Below are positions 1-11,683 of a stretch of DNA of 64,000 nucleotides, piece after piece (position 1 is the stretch's first letter; each line of letters begins with the position of its first letter). This DNA comes from Lepidodermella squamata (Eukaryota; Gastrotricha). The DNA is taken from NCBI GenBank assembly GCA_047495785.1, contig JBLDXI010000007.1, positions 3,534,001-3,598,000 on the forward strand. The letters are read 5' to 3'. The notes under the pieces are model-generated. The model did no database searches. It saw only the letters and a program-made list of their open reading frames with translations, and was not told the origin of the DNA. A program made the translations under genes and the position numbers.

Positions 1-2199
1 CCTCGGCGACTAGTTGGTCATCATAGGCAAGGTAGCACTTGCCTTTTTGACCCAGTTGAAGGGACAAATGTAGCCCTTTGAAATTGCTGAAGATGCCCAA
101 GCGCCCGTTTGAGTCATTTCCTAAATTTCCCTTTGACATTGAACTGAGAAAACTTAATAAGAAACTCACCAACTGTCGCGAGATTCTCGGAAACTCCAAA
201 TACAAAATATCCGAAAGAATTCGGATCGTATTTCGAGCTTACGTCCATTTCAGCTCGAAATCCGCCATCTGGCAATGCGTTCACGACAAAGGCTGAGCCG
301 TAATCGATTGCCGGGTACGAAGTTAATTGTAGCCCATTAACATCGATACGAGCTCCTGACTGCAAAGAGAGATTCGCCGAGCTAGACGTTGACGGGTTCA
401 GTATGTCGAATGAGTTTGCGACGAGATAATCAGGTGGAAATTCCCACATTTCGGGAAGTGATAATGATGCAACATCAGGCACTGGCAATTCACCCGAACC
501 AGCAGTTGTGGGCGCTAATGTTGATTCAGTTGTAGTAATACTGGTGGATGAGCTCGGTGAACGGGTTGTTGAAGATTGACTTGTGGTTGGGCTCGCGGTA
601 CTCGGACTAGTGATAACACCAGTCGTTGAAATACTCGTTATAGGGATGGTTGTTGTTGATTGACTAATTGAAGTTGATGGCTGATTGGTGGTTGTTGTCG
701 AGGAAGATAGACTCGTTGAGGTTGAGGATGTAGTAGTAGGTTGATTTGAAGTGGTGCTGGTTATTGGTGACGTAGGTGATGTCGAAGAAGTCGGCAGCGT
801 CGTAGTTGTAGTTGAGGGTGCCGTAGTCGTAGAAGATGAGGTCGAAGAGGGACTCGTAGACGGCGATGTGGACGTTGTTGGGGTGGTCGTTGTAGAAGTT
901 GACTGTGTCGTAGAAGTTGTAGTTGGGGTGGTTGTAACTTGGGATGTACTGGTTGATGCAGTCGTTGCAGCAGGCGTTGAAGCTGTTGAAGACGTTGCAG
1001 CACTTGAAGAAAGTTTCCATAGATTAGCAGACTTGAGTGTGAAGTTACCTGCATGTTCAGGGGGATAAATATATCACTCAACACAAGCTTCAGTTTTCAA
1101 TAATTCTAATTGAATTCAGCGGAGACATAAAATTATGTCCCCACTGTTGTCTTCCATTCCCAAGTGATTGACGCAATTCACGTGGCTTTCAGTTGGGAAG
1201 ATTTACTCTCCGTGCTAATGGTCGCCTCAGTCCATTCGTTCTACTTATATCTAAATTTATTGATTTTTGTCCAAAGTGTTTTGAAAATATGTTTTCAATG
1301 CGCTTGTTGGAAATGAGCCAAATTCAAAATTCACAGATAGAAGCCCGTCGAAGGGCTTGGTTACGATTAGAAACATCACTAGTAGAACTTGAAAATCACC
1401 GTTATTCCCGCAAAATCCAAGCAGTCGGATTTTACAGCTACCGCCCCCAGCGATTGCGCCTACCCCAGAAACGGAGACGTCGCTGAAGCAAACAGCCGTT
1501 GGCGTTGCCCCGTTAGCCGGCAACTGTGCCACACCGGGCTGATGAGGTTGCAACAGGAGTAAGTGGCGGCTGCCCAGTTGCTGGCAGTCCAACAGCACCT
1601 ACGCCGGCGTAGGTAAAGCCATTCTGTCCAAACTGCTGCCAAACATGTAGCCCAGTAACCCCAGAAGCGTTTACTCCACCGGGACAAAAGTTGGCATCTG
1701 AATAAAAGTAAGTATACTTAGGCTTGTAAATACTTTCTGTTCAATGAATCTTCACATACATTGGCTGACCGCTGTGGATGAAAGCGTTACTCCACTCCAA
1801 TGATAGCTACCACCGGACGGGTATATCGTGTCGTAATCGATTTCCAACCGGAAATCGGTTGTGCCGCTCGGCATTGCTGTGCTGTAGCTCACCCTACCAC
1901 CCATTGTCGCAGGAGTCTGGACAAGCAGGCCGGCTGACGACTGCGAACCGCTTGGCAGGTATACAGAGCTGAAAAAGGCGCCGGCGGATGTACTGACTGT
2001 TGAGCCGACAAAAGAGTTGCTTGAGATAAATGTTGGAGTTCCCGCGTAGAGATAAGGCAAGGGCAGTGAAGCAGTGTCTGGGCTTTGGCAATCCACTAAA
2101 TATATATTATGAATATTGGCTACAATTTGATACTCAGGCCCAATACTCACCATCGACGGCCATTATCACCGCTGAAAGGAGAACTGTAAGTACTTTCAT
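1..2199 (-). pseudogene. Mucin-module Cys-loop receptor gene, 5' part, frame-broken and cut by window edge
   Basis: This is the 5' half of a channel-family gene on the minus strand; the channel part would lie beyond position 1. Exons seen: signal peptide 2199-2151 (MKVLTVLLSAVIMAVD), 2095-1760, 1697-1400, mucin exon 1048-170, and 120-1. Exon 2 carries the family motif SLPLPYLYAGTP. The 1048-170 exon starts with NLWKLSSS, runs through about 150 Thr/Ser residues, then enters module 2 (SLSLPEMWEF, DYGSAFVVNALP). The last exon (GLHLSLQLGQKGKCYLAYDD) matches the other family members. In the 1697-1400 exon the frame that follows from the splice phases reaches a stop after ATSSARCGTVAG near 1530, and the family sequence resumes in another frame (LPANGATPTAVCFSDV). 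About 95 bp present in the paralogue at 5631-5996 are missing. So this is probably a recent pseudogene, unless it is a sequencing error. Confidence 0.6.
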
Positions 2200-3014
2200 T
2201 TATTTAGCTGAAAGCTGACTGCTGAATCTACAAGAGCAAATGTTTTTAACAATAATTCTCGAAGAGGGAAGGTCTGCGTTTCGCTATTTGGAGTTTTATG
2301 ACCAATGCATTTTTCATGAACTTCCATCCTCACTTCGGAGAGCAGTAAGTCGCTTTAAAAACATTTTTCAGAGGAATCACCATCCGCAGCTTTACATATC
2401 AATAATGCTATGGTAAGAGGCAGATTACGCACTCATGCGTAGTAGGACTCAGACGATATAGTACAGCGCAATGGATACGACATGAGCTAATGCTTCTTTA
2501 TTGGGATATATAATTTAGAATTTAGCCAGAGATCGAGGACTTTTTACGTTTTGTGGTATTGGATTAAGAATTTCGTGCAGAATTTTGCTCACCTATTGCG
2601 CTAAGCTTCACTTGAAGTTCGATCATGTGACCACTATTTGAGCGGGGAACTGTGATTCCTCGACGGGTTGATTCTGCTAAGATGTTTAAACACGCAGCTT
2701 GTCGATTTACGAATACGAAGGCAGGGCATAAAGATATTGGCCTATAATCACTATAAATGAATCACTGTTCACTGTTGAGCAGGGCGCAATTTCTGAAATC
2801 GGAACGCAGGTAGGCGGAGTTTTTTTAAGCATGCAATAAAATGCAGATAAACAAACCCCCATGGCGTTCGAAACTTTGTGAAAAACGTAGGGGTTTTAAC
2901 CTGTTGATTTGCAAATGTAGGCTAACAATTTACACTCGATTTACCCCCCTCAGAGCTGGACCTCTGACCTATCTCAAACTCTTGACCTATCTTTACCCAA
3001 GCTGGAAACTATTC
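2200..3014. other. Intergenic, no gene recognised
   Basis: This is the shared upstream region of a minus-strand channel gene (start at 2199) and plus-strand fossils to the right. I see no coding exon, strong repeat or inverted repeat here. Confidence 0.5.
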
Positions 3015-3930
3015 AGTTGATACCGTTCAGTTAATTATAGTTAATTACAATACGGGCTTGTACTACGCGAGCCCTCCAACTCAGTCGGGTATTTACACGG
3101 ATAGCGGGTGGATTAGCCTAAAAGTCTTGGCGCCTTCAACCAACACCAATTATCGAATTGAGCTCGATCTCGAAGTTGGTTACGCAGCAGCGAACAACGG
3201 CACATTAGCTTGATTCGAATTAAATTATTCGTCAGCATCATATTGCATAATACACATATCAGTATTGAGTGACCATAAAAATGAACGAACATTAATCGAT
3301 GGATTACCAGTCCTTACCTTTGGCACGAAATCGCCCCGAATGCTGTTGGCGGGTAAGCCACTATGGGGTTCCCGCCATTCACGACCTCATGACGGAAATT
3401 TAACCTCGGTTCGATACCGCTTGGATGGGCTTCGAAATGGTGCTGAAATCAACATTCAACACTTTCGCGCAATAGTCGCATGGAAATTCAAAATTATGAA
3501 AGGGGGATGTCCAACAAACTTTTTCGCTCACGCCTTTTTCTAAACTCTCTCAAGAATATCTCGAAAGAGCGATTGGATGAGAAATAATAGATAACAGTTC
3601 CACAAGTCTCTCTGTGATTTTGGAACCGTGGCTTTTGCTCCACTGCCCGATCCTATACCCTAAACGTTGTTCAAAATAGACAGTCTAACTTTGCTGATTG
3701 ACTTAGGGCGTCCTTGACCTGCTGCTTGTTGCTCACAAATGCTTCACGTTCTAAAAAGATGATCTTTGGCCTGATAGTAAGTGGGCGACCGACGACAACT
3801 ACACTTGCCCAGCGTAGATCTGCTGCGAACCCAAGTACGGCTGCGACTAGCACTCCAGTTGTATCGTCGTCAACAATTTGTGTATACCCGGCTTCAACCT
3901 CGAAAACTAACTCATCGGCTCTCAACCCTA
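3015..3930 (+). pseudogene. Fossil exons of a mucin-module receptor gene
   Basis: Two decayed pieces lie in family order. At about 3015-3212 a reading frame contains GLYYASPPTQSGIY and NYRIELDLEVGYAA. The second matches the FRVEVDYDASY segment of module 1 in the gene at 5152, and it ends in a stop. At about 3720-3930 a Thr/Ser/Ala-rich stretch (GRPTTTTLAQRRSA, TSTPVVSSST) looks like the start of a mucin exon. No channel exon, signal peptide or intact splice chain joins them. The sequence between about 3213 and 3719 shows nothing recognisable. I read the whole as the remains of an older tandem copy. Confidence 0.4.
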
Positions 3931-5151
3931 TGACAGCGCAACAACAAGCATTACTTGAGCTGCATATTCACCATGTTCACAAAGCTTTTATTGTTATCAC
4001 GTTAATCAGGTCACAAATACACAGTATTGCATCTATAGCTAATCGCAAGAATTTGCTTGAAAAGATTTAGGAATTTAGTTGTCTCCAGCAATGATTCCGT
4101 AAAATTCAGAGAGAGCGGGTCAAATTGAGCTATGTAGTGAACTTGTGTTGCTGATTCATAGCGCGATCACGCATGCCCGATAAACATGTGATTCCTTAGC
4201 CTGCCCTCAACCCCGACTTCAACTCCCAAAAAATTCGGAGGAACTCACTTTTGGTTCCATCATTTATGCGATTATTTCGTGAAACCACCGTGCAGCAATT
4301 CGAAACGATAATTCAATTAGGCATAATCATGGCTTATTAAGCGGCTTTTTTCATTCGTTTCTTAATGAGGGAGAAAAAAACGCTAATGAGCCCCTCACTA
4401 AACAAGTTAAGAGACAGCAATCCTGCCAGTTATATATGGGGTAGCAATAAATCAGCTAGTGCGCGCAAACATGGAAGTGTTGGCTTGAAACACACTGTAT
4501 ACTGTATCGCGTGACGTAGTGCCTTCGTTTTGAATTCAACTTTAGCACAGTTCACAGATAAATCTTGATTCAGAATTCGAAAGCTCTCTCAAAAGCTTGT
4601 CAATAGCTTTGATAGTTCTTACCCCTGGCGATTGGTTGTTGAGGAATCCTACTCGGCAGTTGCCTGTTTGTGGCTCATTAGTTATGGACAGCGGCATCGG
4701 TCGAAAATGTGAGTGGAGCTAGCAGATAGTGGGCGAATTGACTATCTTACTTCTCAGCGCTGCTGTGTAGATTTCAACTTGAAAGCTATTTTGAATAAAT
4801 GTTTCATGAAATGTGTTAAACTTTGCAATTGAAAGCTGAAAGATTTTTTATTATTCCCGACAGAAATTGCATGATTGCTAGTACATCATAGCTGCAGAGA
4901 ATCGAGGGGAAACACATGTTCTATTCTCAATCCTAGAGGTCATGGATTATTTAGCAGTAATAGGGTATTACGTGTGAATCAAAAGTGATGTCTCAAAAGT
5001 CACGAGTGCTGCGTAAAAAGCGATTTGGATGTTTACGAAGTTGTGCATGAGACCGAAATAGCAGCCCTCAAACAGCGTATATTTCCATCATTACAGACGA
5101 GTTCTAATCTGAAAGCTAAAAGCTTCGAGCACAGCTTTTGAAATTTTGAAG
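3931..5151. other. Intergenic, upstream of a complete receptor gene
   Basis: This stretch holds no exon I can support. It contains the presumed promoter of the gene starting at 5152, but no clear core-promoter motif was picked out. Confidence 0.45.
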
Positions 5152-8100
5152 ATGATAACAAAAGCTGTTTTATTGATGGTGTTGCTGGTTGATATCGGTA
5201 ACGATCCCAATGAACGTGCATATTAAACCTTTTGATTTTCTCTTAAAGCCCACAGCCAGTCTCCAGACGTCGCAACCTTTCCGCTGCCTTACCTGTACGC
5301 TGGAACTCCGACATACAGATCGGCAATATCTTTCATCGGTTCATCGGTGTCTACAGGATATTTCAGTACTTTTGAAGCAGATCAAACTGGCGCTGGAATA
5401 TTGCTTCAAGATTTGGCTTACAACGGCGGGCGCATCCACTCTGGTACGGCTATTCCATCAGGCGATAGCAACTTTCGGGTCGAAGTTGATTACGACGCTA
5501 GCTATTCCAGTACAAGTCTGGCAATGTCAATGATTTCCTTCTCGTCAACATCTTACGGCTACGTCGTTGACGATCCGAGTAAAATTAATTCTTCATCTCA
5601 ATTCGATAGATATTTTCAACGTGTGTACAGACCCCTGTGACTATACAATCGACCCGACGGGTATTTCAGGGCTGTCGATTTGGCAGGAGCTAAAGCCGAA
5701 TGGAAAAACGTTCGCCTCAATGACTAGCCTTGGCAGTTCACCTTACCCGAAGATAGCAACATCAGCCACCGCCTGCGGGAGCTCCACTCTTTTTACAGCA
5801 TCAAGCTCAAGCTCGAGTTACCGATTAATCATTCAAGTGTACAACGACAAAGTAACTGTTGCTATGGCTCCGTTGCCAGCGAATGGGACCACAGAGACAT
5901 TGCTTTGTTTTGATGGGATAACGGCTACTTCAGCGAGCTCCAATGCAGGCAGTGGGAGTGCGAAGGTGAGATGGTTAGGCTTATGTAACAACGTCGGTGA
6001 GTTGCCACAATATTCCCCAGATTGATGAACCGAGAAAAAACGAATAGGAACCGTAACGGTTAAGAGGTTCAATTTTTGGAAATTGGCTACCAGTGTTTCG
6101 ACTGCTGCCGCATCTACGACTACAACACCTGTGACATCGACTACGGCCACTACTTCACCTACGTCAAGTTCAACTTCTCCAACTTCATCATCAACTACCA
6201 CCCCTACAACCTCTAGAACCCCTTCGACCACAACCCCGACGCCAAGTACCTCTCAGTCAACCTCTACAGCCACAACAGTCACCACAACGACATCTCCGTC
6301 AACATCCAAGGCAGCAACTACATCAACGCCCACGACATCAGCTCTCTCTTCAACTACGACAAGAGGCCACTTAACACCTGAGATCGATTCTTCAACGCTT
6401 CCCTTACCCTACACGTGGGCGGGTACGCCGATGTACCTAGCACAGAATTCATTCGATTTCACGAACTCGTCAATCGATGCGACGGCGTCGCTTTCCGTTC
6501 AAGCCGGAGCGATAATCGATTCAAGCGGATTGAAGCTCGACTCGTACCCTTTGATCGATTTCGGCTCTGCAGTGATTAGCCAGTCTCTGCCCTCCAATCT
6601 AAAGGCGTTGAGGATTGAGCTTGATCTTGCTTCGACTTTCGGTTCTCAAAACTATGGCTACTTTGTAATTGGTATTGGAAGTTCTTCTCCTGTTGCTGGT
6701 GAGTTGAATATCAAGTTGTTCATTCGAAAATTCACTTCAATATTCAGGAATCGACCCAAGCGGCCGGACAACATTGCTCCGTAACTACGATGGAATAATG
6801 TTATCACTTCAACTTGGTAATAATGGATCGTTGTATCTCTCATACAACACAACAGCTACCACTACAAGCCTAGTCGTACCTTTCCAGTACTCGCAACAAT
6901 CCAGCCCGATAACCAATATTTCGACGAACGGAACTGCGGCAATTCGCCTGATTGTCCAAGCTGTGGTAGATAAGCTGACAGTTGCTCTATCATCCTTAAC
7001 CTCTGGATGGCGAGACGTTTTGTTGGCCGATGCTCCCATAGCTGGTTTCAGTTCGTATCAACTAAGCAATAGTAGTGCTAAAATTAGATATTTCGGGATC
7101 AACGGTTCAAATGCTGATGTCACTGTGAAGGATACTCATGTTTGGGCCCTGCAAACATCCCCATCAACCCCGCTACCCACAACAACTGAGAAACCAAGAA
7201 CCTATGATTTCACTGCCAACACAACAGATTTCCCGATCCCGAATCTGATCGAAGGAAATATTTGCTCCTTCATTACAATTGAAGATCTCAAAACGTGTAA
7301 ATACATCAACTCGAATTACAGGTGGGGTCGTTATATTTCAACAATTTTTGAGAATTGAGTCCATTTTCAGGGCTCCAAATTATGGAACAAAGATTTATAT
7401 TCGACTTGACTTCGAAAACTTGATTGATATTAATGCGAAATCCCGAGAAATTCAAGCTTCTGCTAAGCTGACCTTACAATGGGTTGTAACTAACTGTCCT
7501 AGAGCTCCTTCAGTCAATGAAGCTGATCGAATCTACACCGTCAGTCGAAATGAAGTCTGGTCGCCTGTTCTACGCTTTGCCAACACATCCGTGGACAAGT
7601 TTATGGAGATCGATTACAAGGAGAAAGTTCATATAGTTTACTATCCAACTACCCCGAATCGCACGCTATTCTTTCATTGGATAATCTACGGCGTTTTCAA
7701 TTCAAGATGCGTTATGAAGCTGAGAAAGTTCCCATTCGACTCGCAAGTTTGCGATTTCACCTTCGTATTGGATGAATCTGATAAATTTCTGAGTTTTGCT
7801 GGTGCGAAGCTAGTGTTTGACAGGGATTTTGATACCGAGCTGTGGAAGCTTGTCAAATCAAGTACAGTCTATGGGACAACAGCATCGCTGCTCCGGCTAA
7901 ACGGATCGTCTAGCTATGCCACTTTCTACGTCGGTTTTTCGCGCGAACCCATGCCGTATCTAGTCAACAGCATGGCTCCCTGCTGGATCATAATGATACT
8001 TGTCTTCTCTTCACTTTTGTTCCAACCTGACGTTCCCGATCGACCGGTATTTGATGGAACGTTGCTACTGAGTATTATTGTGATCCAGTCAGACGTGCTT

Positions 8101-8364
8101 GATCAGATCCCTGAAACATCAGAATCTGTACTCATGGCTGAGTATATTCTGATTTTATGCGGATTGACAGCATTCATGGCTTTGTACGAGACGGCAATAC
8201 TTGCTGCATCGACATGCTATCCCGGTTTTATGCTTGGGGAATACAAGATCAAGATTTTACGTAGAGCTTGCAGCTATGCTCGAGCTCTGGACATTGCTTT
8301 CTTCTTGCTAAGCTTCGATTTGTTTGCCGCTGTCAACATTCACGCATCGGTTGTAGCTTTTTGA
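5152..8364 (+). CDS. Mucin-stalked Cys-loop ligand-gated ion channel subunit (986 aa)
   Basis: Six exons: 5152-5197, 5249-5578, 5631-5996, 6048-6698, 6748-7321 and 7371-8364. They sum to 987 codons in one open frame. Order: signal peptide (about residues 1-16, MITKAVLLMVLLVDI); module 1 (17-247, FPLPYLYAGTP, CGSS, FRVEVDYD); FNFWKLATS leading into a Thr/Ser stalk (about 260-355); module 2 (about 360-630, SLPLPYTWAG, DFGSAVISQSLP, YFGINGSNADVTV); linker DFPIPNLIEGN; and a receptor domain from about 656. The Cys-loop CVMKLRKFPFDSQVC spans about 768-782. TM1 lies near 854, TM2 near 882 (GTLLLSIIVIQSDVLDQIP), TM3 near 912, and TM4 ends at the C-terminus. The TM3-TM4 loop is only about 20 residues. 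Ligand-gated ion flux at the plasma membrane follows from the Cys-loop family. Ligand, partners and role of the giant N-terminus are unknown. No vicinal Cys pair of nicotinic alpha subunits is seen. Confidence 0.85.
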
Positions 8365-8631
8365 TCTGCGAAGCGGTATCTAATATATCCAAGTGACGTG
8401 GAATTTCTACAAATTTCTACTCATTCACCATTCACTCTGAAAATGTCATTTATTTGTCCTATGATTGCCCACATATTCCGTTCTGTATCATGAGTTCAAT
8501 GAAAAATTAATTGTTTTCCTGTTACCATATTATCTTAATTCACAACATCTTAGTATTCTAGAAACTCGTGAACATAGATTAGTGCGACTAGCCACCATAG
8601 AAGGAGGGCGTTAGATGAACAGGAAAAGGAG
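8365..8631. other. 3' flank of receptor gene
   Basis: AT-rich downstream sequence of the gene ending at 8364, carrying its presumed 3' UTR. No further feature is visible before the inverted-repeat element that begins at about 8632. Confidence 0.4.
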
Positions 8632-9121
8632 TACCGTATATACCGAATTAGTTTACACTGCCTTATAATTTTTTGTTAGCCGTTCAAGTCCTGCCTTAAA
8701 TTCCGGGTCTGCCTTTTATTTAGGGTGTGCCTTATATTCCACAGATTCACAAAAGCGAACTCATCACATAGATTAGTTAGATATCAATTTCATCGCCAGC
8801 AATACTTCTTCTTTACCATGCGTCCCGAGACACCTCGGCGTAATCCTCGTCAGAACCCTCGTGGAAGAGCGTGCAGAGCGTTTTCCATGTCATCGTACCT
8901 CGATTTAAGCCCCGCACCCCCTAGGCGCTTGTGGTAATTTCCGGCGACTGTTTACACAAGGGATTACTCCCTGAGTGGATTACGCACGAGTTCGCATTCG
9001 CGGGCATGGGCCTTATAATTCGGTGATGTCTTATATGTTATTATTCGACCTCGAACCTCTGCCTTAAAATACGTTTCTGCCCTATAATTCGGCGTGGCCT
9101 AGTATTTCGGTATATACGGTA
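8632..9121. mobile_element. Non-autonomous inverted-repeat element (about 490 bp)
   Basis: The ends are inverted copies of TACCGTATATACCGAA (left from 8632, right ending 9121). Inside, a short motif close to CTGCCTTATAATTC recurs several times near each end (for example near 8671, 8728, 9010 and 9077), an unusual interior for a MITE. There is no transposase frame. The outer TA could be part of the repeat or a TA target duplication. The superfamily is not assigned. Confidence 0.55.
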
Positions 9122-9250
9122 ATTAGCAAGAGTAAAGAGTGGCAAGTCTGGGCTGTCAAGCGCTCGATTCCGGGCCCTTTTAGTTTCGTGCGCCCCCCCT
9201 TCCCTCTCTCAACTTTAATTGCGCAAGCTTGTTAGCCAATTTTTTGGAAT

Positions 9251-9543
9251 ACAAACGGTTGATGAAATTTAGCGCTAACAGTTTATTTCCGACCATCAAG
9301 GCCAAGCTGTTTACAGAGCCCATTTTTCATGAAAAATGCAAGCGGACAATCAAGCAGAGAAATTAGCCGAATTATCTCGGTTTTCAGTTTTTCATAATCA
9401 ATTTAAAATATCCGCCTTAAGATTTTAATTATGATTTCTATTCAAGCCTAAACTATTCAACTTCATCTCGCTGAAGATGATTTCTGTTAGAAATCGAAAC
9501 GCCGGAAATAAACTGTTAGCGCTAAATTTCATCAACCGCTTGT
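9251..9543. mobile_element. MITE with about 43-bp terminal inverted repeats (293 bp)
   Basis: The left end beginning ACAAACGGTTGATGAAATTT and the right end, reverse-complemented (ACAAGCGGTTGATGAAATTT), stay matched for about 43 bp through TTAGCGCTAACAG and TTATTTCCG. The interior is AT-rich and non-coding. No convincing target-site duplication was found. Confidence 0.65.
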
Positions 9544-10351
9544 TCGCCAACATGTGCCTGTTCGCGCAAATGTTCTTTTTTACCCTCTGCTTGTGCAATT
9601 AATGTTGGGGAAGTTTGATATCTTTATTTCCCCTGAATTTGAATATTGCTCATGAGGTTGCTCTTGTACCTTAGCCCGGTTTTGGGTTTTGGGGATACTT
9701 CAAGTACGATCTATGGCCTTATAAACGAGAAAATATCGACAAAAAAATGACTTCCGTTGGTACGTGTTCGATTGTCGTATATAGCTTTGGCCTAACAGTC
9801 TTAACTCTCAACTGATGATCAAATCGCCAGTGGAAATGTGAACAGTCAGCTCTACACGGCATCAAGGGGACCCGTGGCGACGCGATTACGATTATACTTT
9901 CAGAATATGGATGATGGAGAATTGAGCATCTTGTCTCAACCTACAACTTTGGCACCTCGAACTTAGGACTCTCGTGACAAAAGCTCAGAATTCTTTATGT
10001 CCAACTTGATCGAAAAAGACAGCGTTTCAATAATTGAAACCGATTAATTGATATCACGAGTTCACCGACCCTGTGAACAGTTAACAGTGAGTCACTTTTG
10101 ACCGATTGAGCATACTCAGTTTGTAAAAACAAAGTAGCTGCCGGCGTTATCCTCTAACGTTAGAGGGTTAGGAGTTAGGAGTAACCAATACTTAATGAGT
10201 ACATATTGATCTTTTTTCCTTTCATTAGTTTCAACGTTATGAAACGATGAATGACGTAAACATTTTAAATAAGTATTGTTCGATATCCAAATAGCATAAT
10301 GAAGATTGTCTGCATCCTTTGCCAAGTGAAACGGGAAACATCGAAACATTG
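9544..10351. other. Spacer with a possible fossil module-1 exon at 9818-9935
   Basis: On the plus strand at about 9841-9910 the DNA CTCTACACGGCATCAAG aligns with CTCTTTTTACAGCATCAAG in the module-1 exon of the gene at 5152. The reading frame (LYTASRGPVATRLRLYFQN) parallels the family's LFTASSSSSSYRLIIQVYN. No open exon with splice sites is left. The fragment may be a lost 5' exon of the truncated gene at 11684. The rest of the stretch shows no feature. Confidence 0.3.
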
Positions 10352-10832
10352 TATGTGTCGTAGTCTAATAAGCAATTTAGTTGGATTGGGAATCCAACTA
10401 GTTTAATAAGCAAACTTGTAAAAAGCTAGCTTATAAGGCAATCAAACACACTTATTGCGCGAAACATTACCTCCCTGGGGAAAGGCTTAGATTTTGAACA
10501 GCCTACTCGATTGATAGCGTCAAGCAATGTTTGAAATGCATTTTTGGCTATTTTTGATCCCTATTCCAATTTGCAAAATTAAATTTTGTTATGGTAGAGC
10601 CAGTGCCATTTCGGCGAAATAAACGAGACGGAACGGCCAATAAAACCACTTCTGACCTCCTCCAGGGTTGGATTCTCGACATTTTAGGTGAATTGCGTAA
10701 TATGTTGCTATTTAACCCAAACTTCTGGATTGGATCAATTATCACGATATATTAAACTAGTTTTTTGAGCAAATTGGCAAAAAACTAGTTGGATTCCCAA
10801 TCCAACTAAATTGCCTATTAGACTACGACATA
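10352..10832. mobile_element. MITE with about 45-bp inverted repeats (481 bp)
   Basis: The left end TATGTGTCGTAGTCTAATAA and the right end (reverse-complemented TATGTCGTAGTCTAATAGG) continue matched through GCAATTTAG, TTGGATTGGGAATCCAAC and TAGTTT. Part of the repeat is itself palindromic (GTTGGATTGGGAATCCAAC). No coding capacity. It lies six bases from the next element, so the two form a block upstream of a truncated receptor gene. Confidence 0.65.
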
Positions 10833-10838
10833 CCGTAA

Positions 10839-11651
10839 GGCGGTCTTACTTCGGACAGGGTAACTTCGGACACTTTTGACTTTGAACTGGAATTTTTCCT
10901 CAACCCCGGTGAATATAGAGACCGTTCAAATTGCAAACGATAGCCCTGAGTCTTGGCTTTCAAATGACACCAGAAACATTGAAAACAGATAAGAATGCGA
11001 AGAATAGTCCAACTTCTTGGCAGTCATGTCCCGCAACCCAAAATTGCTAACTTTTCACCAGGTAGGTATTTTTTGCTGGAGAGAAGCGGAAAAGATAGAG
11101 CACCATCGATTTAGTAATGCTGTCATGTTCAAACCAATTTTTAACGAAAATTTTGATCAGGAAATACTTTAGAAAACAAATTTTGTCCCGGGTAAGTTCG
11201 GACAGCTTCAAACTACGGGAAATTCAAAAAGATGTCAATTGACCTTGACATTTTTTAAACTCCATATTGTATTGAGAACAGCACTAAGCTGCGTTGGGAT
11301 CACAATTCAATATTGAGGGTTCGAATCCCTCATCATGCATTTTGGTTTTTTTTAAAGTTTTTTTTTCTTAAATCTGCTCACAAATTTCATCTCGCTTTGA
11401 TGTGAACTTTGACCCCAATCTAAATATTCACATTTAGCTGTCCGAAGTTACCCCAGTTGTGTCCGAAGTTAGCCGGACCAGTCTTCCTTCAATACCTGTA
11501 CGGGAAAAATTATTTCCGGAGTTGATACTAGAATATGCAGTTTTTCAAGGCGCATGTTTTGACATAAAGCCCGTCTAAAAATTCGTTCACCTCGAAAAAC
11601 TAAGCCCCAAAAACACGTTTTTGTCCGAAGTAAGACCGAAGTAAGACCGCC
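10839..11651. mobile_element. Non-autonomous inverted-repeat element (813 bp) with a Pol III B-box
   Basis: The ends are inverted copies of GGCGGTCTTACTTCGG. The motif TTACTTCGGAC recurs several times in each end, giving a repetitive subterminal pattern. There is no transposase. A perfect tRNA-type B-box (GGTTCGAATCC) sits at 11318-11328. The right end stops 33 bp before the 3' splice site of the first visible exon of the next gene, so the element replaced or separated that gene's 5' part. Confidence 0.6.
11281..11375 (+). ncRNA. tRNA-like Pol III promoter remnant (SINE-like)
   Basis: The T-arm GAGGG-TTCGAAT-CCCTC is complete and contains the B-box GGTTCGAATCC. A weak A-box-like stretch (GCACTAAGCTGCG) lies about 30 bp upstream, and long T runs that could stop Pol III follow. 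The acceptor stem does not pair, so this is not a working tRNA gene. A tRNA-derived SINE fragment captured by the surrounding element is the likeliest reading. Confidence 0.35.
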
Positions 11652-11683
11652 ATCATGAAGTCACGTTACATATCTTTTTGCAG

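Noticed and set aside
751-1068. Val/Glu-rich open frame opposite a mucin exon (also 20912-21349, 39358-40083, 59314-59832)
   Set aside because: Antisense shadows of Thr-rich ACN codons give GTN/GNN valine-rich frames; no motif or splice context of their own.
11281-11375. Functional tRNA gene
   Set aside because: Only the T-arm/B-box is good; the acceptor stem does not pair and no anticodon arm is convincing.
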